Assembly: GCA_020848315.1 (NCBI GenBank)
Contig: JADLAH010000087.1
Location: 1 to 5,671 of the forward strand
DNA: 5,671 nucleotides
DNA from: Chitinophagales bacterium
GTDB taxonomy: Bacteria; Bacteroidota; Bacteroidia; Chitinophagales; JADIYW01
Direction: 5' to 3'
Shown: in pieces, positions 5,184 through 5,671 of the stretch
Layout: each line of letters starts with the position of its first letter
Numbering within the stretch: the stretch's first letter is position 1
Notes under the pieces: generated by a model
What the model was told of the DNA's origin: nothing
Database searches by the model: none
The model's input: only the letters and a program-made list of their open reading frames with translations
Program-made: the position numbers and the translations under genes

Positions 5184-5671
5184 ATGAACATTCACGCAGT
5201 AGGGCCGCATATGTTATTGGGTAAAGTTGGCCACTTTCTGGTTATTCTGACTTTTGTAAGTTCTTTAATTGCCGCATTATCCTATTTTTTCGCCACCATT
5301 CACCGGCAGGATACCGCTAAATCATTCTCATGGATTAGTTTAGCACGGAAAGCCTATATTCTTCATGCCGTTACAGTTATCGGTGTGATGGGTACTTTGT
5401 TGCTGATTATTCACGGACATTATTTCGAGTATAAATACGCCTGGGATCATTCTTCTAAAACGCTGCCGTTGTATTATCAGTTTTCGGCATTGTGGAGCGG
5501 GCAGGAGGGCAGTACTTTATTATGGATGTTCTGGCATGGAATTCTGGGTTGTGTGCTGATTTTCAGAGCAAAAGAGTGGGAGAGTCCGGTGCTGAGTATC
5601 GTATCCCTGGCGCAGATTATGCTGGGTTCCATGTTGCTAGGTATTTATTTCTTCGGTTATAAGTTAGGTTC
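5184..5671 (+). CDS. ccmF: CcmF-like heme lyase subunit, N-terminal part
   Basis: A frame opens at ATG 5184 and runs off the right edge after 162 codons without a stop. The protein is an integral membrane protein with hydrophobic segments at about residues 16-36, 60-77, 111-127 and 138-157. CcmF transfers heme from CcmE to apocytochrome c. The diagnostic stretches HGHYFEYKYAWDHSS (77-91) and LWSGQEGSTLLWMFWH (103-118) match the region before the first large loop of CcmF; the WWD heme-handling domain would lie beyond the edge. Its place right after ccmE confirms the identity, while the related CcsA/CcmC family is less likely because of this pairing. An in-frame ATG at 5211 (Met10) is an alternative start. 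Since only part is visible, intactness cannot be judged. Confidence 0.9.
   Translation, partial: MNIHAVGPHMLLGKVGHFLVILTFVSSLIAALSYFFATIHRQDTAKSFSWISLARKAYILHAVTVIGVMGTLLLIIHGHYFEYKYAWDHSSKTLPLYYQFSALWSGQEGSTLLWMFWHGILGCVLIFRAKEWESPVLSIVSLAQIMLGSMLLGIYFFGYKLG

Noticed and set aside
1..5671. CRISPR array, insertion sequence, phage or defence island
   Set aside because: No regularly spaced repeats, terminal inverted repeats, transposase, integrase or defence-type domains were seen; gene content is housekeeping.

Overview
The window looks like chromosomal DNA of a member of the Bacteroidota. Evidence for this is AT-rich intergenic DNA with several boxes of the phylum's TAnnTTTG promoter type, A-rich sequence rather than strong Shine-Dalgarno sites before start codons, and proteins with a Bacteroidota-like family style (lipoprotein glutathione peroxidase, short SSB, CxxxY-type CcmE followed by a CcmF-like protein). 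I cannot place it below phylum level. No transposase, integrase, CRISPR array, tRNA or rRNA is visible, and codon use looks even across the window.

Layout: (1) 1-282, the C-terminal end of a small multi-pass membrane protein of unknown function, entering from the left edge. (2) 315-1046 on the minus strand, convergent with it, an OmpR/PhoB-type response regulator whose receiver domain has lost its phosphorylation chemistry while its DNA-binding domain is intact. (3) 1294-1896, a lipoprotein glutathione peroxidase, then 22 bases later (1919-2701) a membrane-anchored alpha/beta hydrolase. A terminator-like hairpin lies over the first codons of the hydrolase. (4) 2775-3200, a QueD/PTPS-family enzyme with the best promoter in the window. 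(5) 3450-3791, a short single-stranded DNA-binding protein behind an unusual, locally GC-richer leader, closed by a strong terminator. (6) 3926-4525, GTP cyclohydrolase I (folE), closed by a second strong terminator. (7) 4745-5155 and 5184 to the right edge, ccmE and the start of ccmF, a cytochrome c maturation operon that runs out of the window.

How the genes relate: FolE makes 7,8-dihydroneopterin triphosphate, the substrate of the QueD/PTPS family, so the two enzymes catalyse consecutive steps even though ssb lies between them and the promoters and terminators suggest separate transcripts. CcmE and CcmF handle heme delivery and ligation for c-type cytochromes outside the cytoplasmic membrane, implying a respiratory organism. 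The glutathione peroxidase adds peroxide defence in the cell envelope. The regulator's targets are not evident.

I see mostly ordinary housekeeping genes and no clear new multi-gene system. The points most worth a second look are the degenerate receiver (Asn in place of the phospho-acceptor Asp), the CxxxY heme site in CcmE, the terminator overlapping the hydrolase start, and the leaders of ssb and ccmE.
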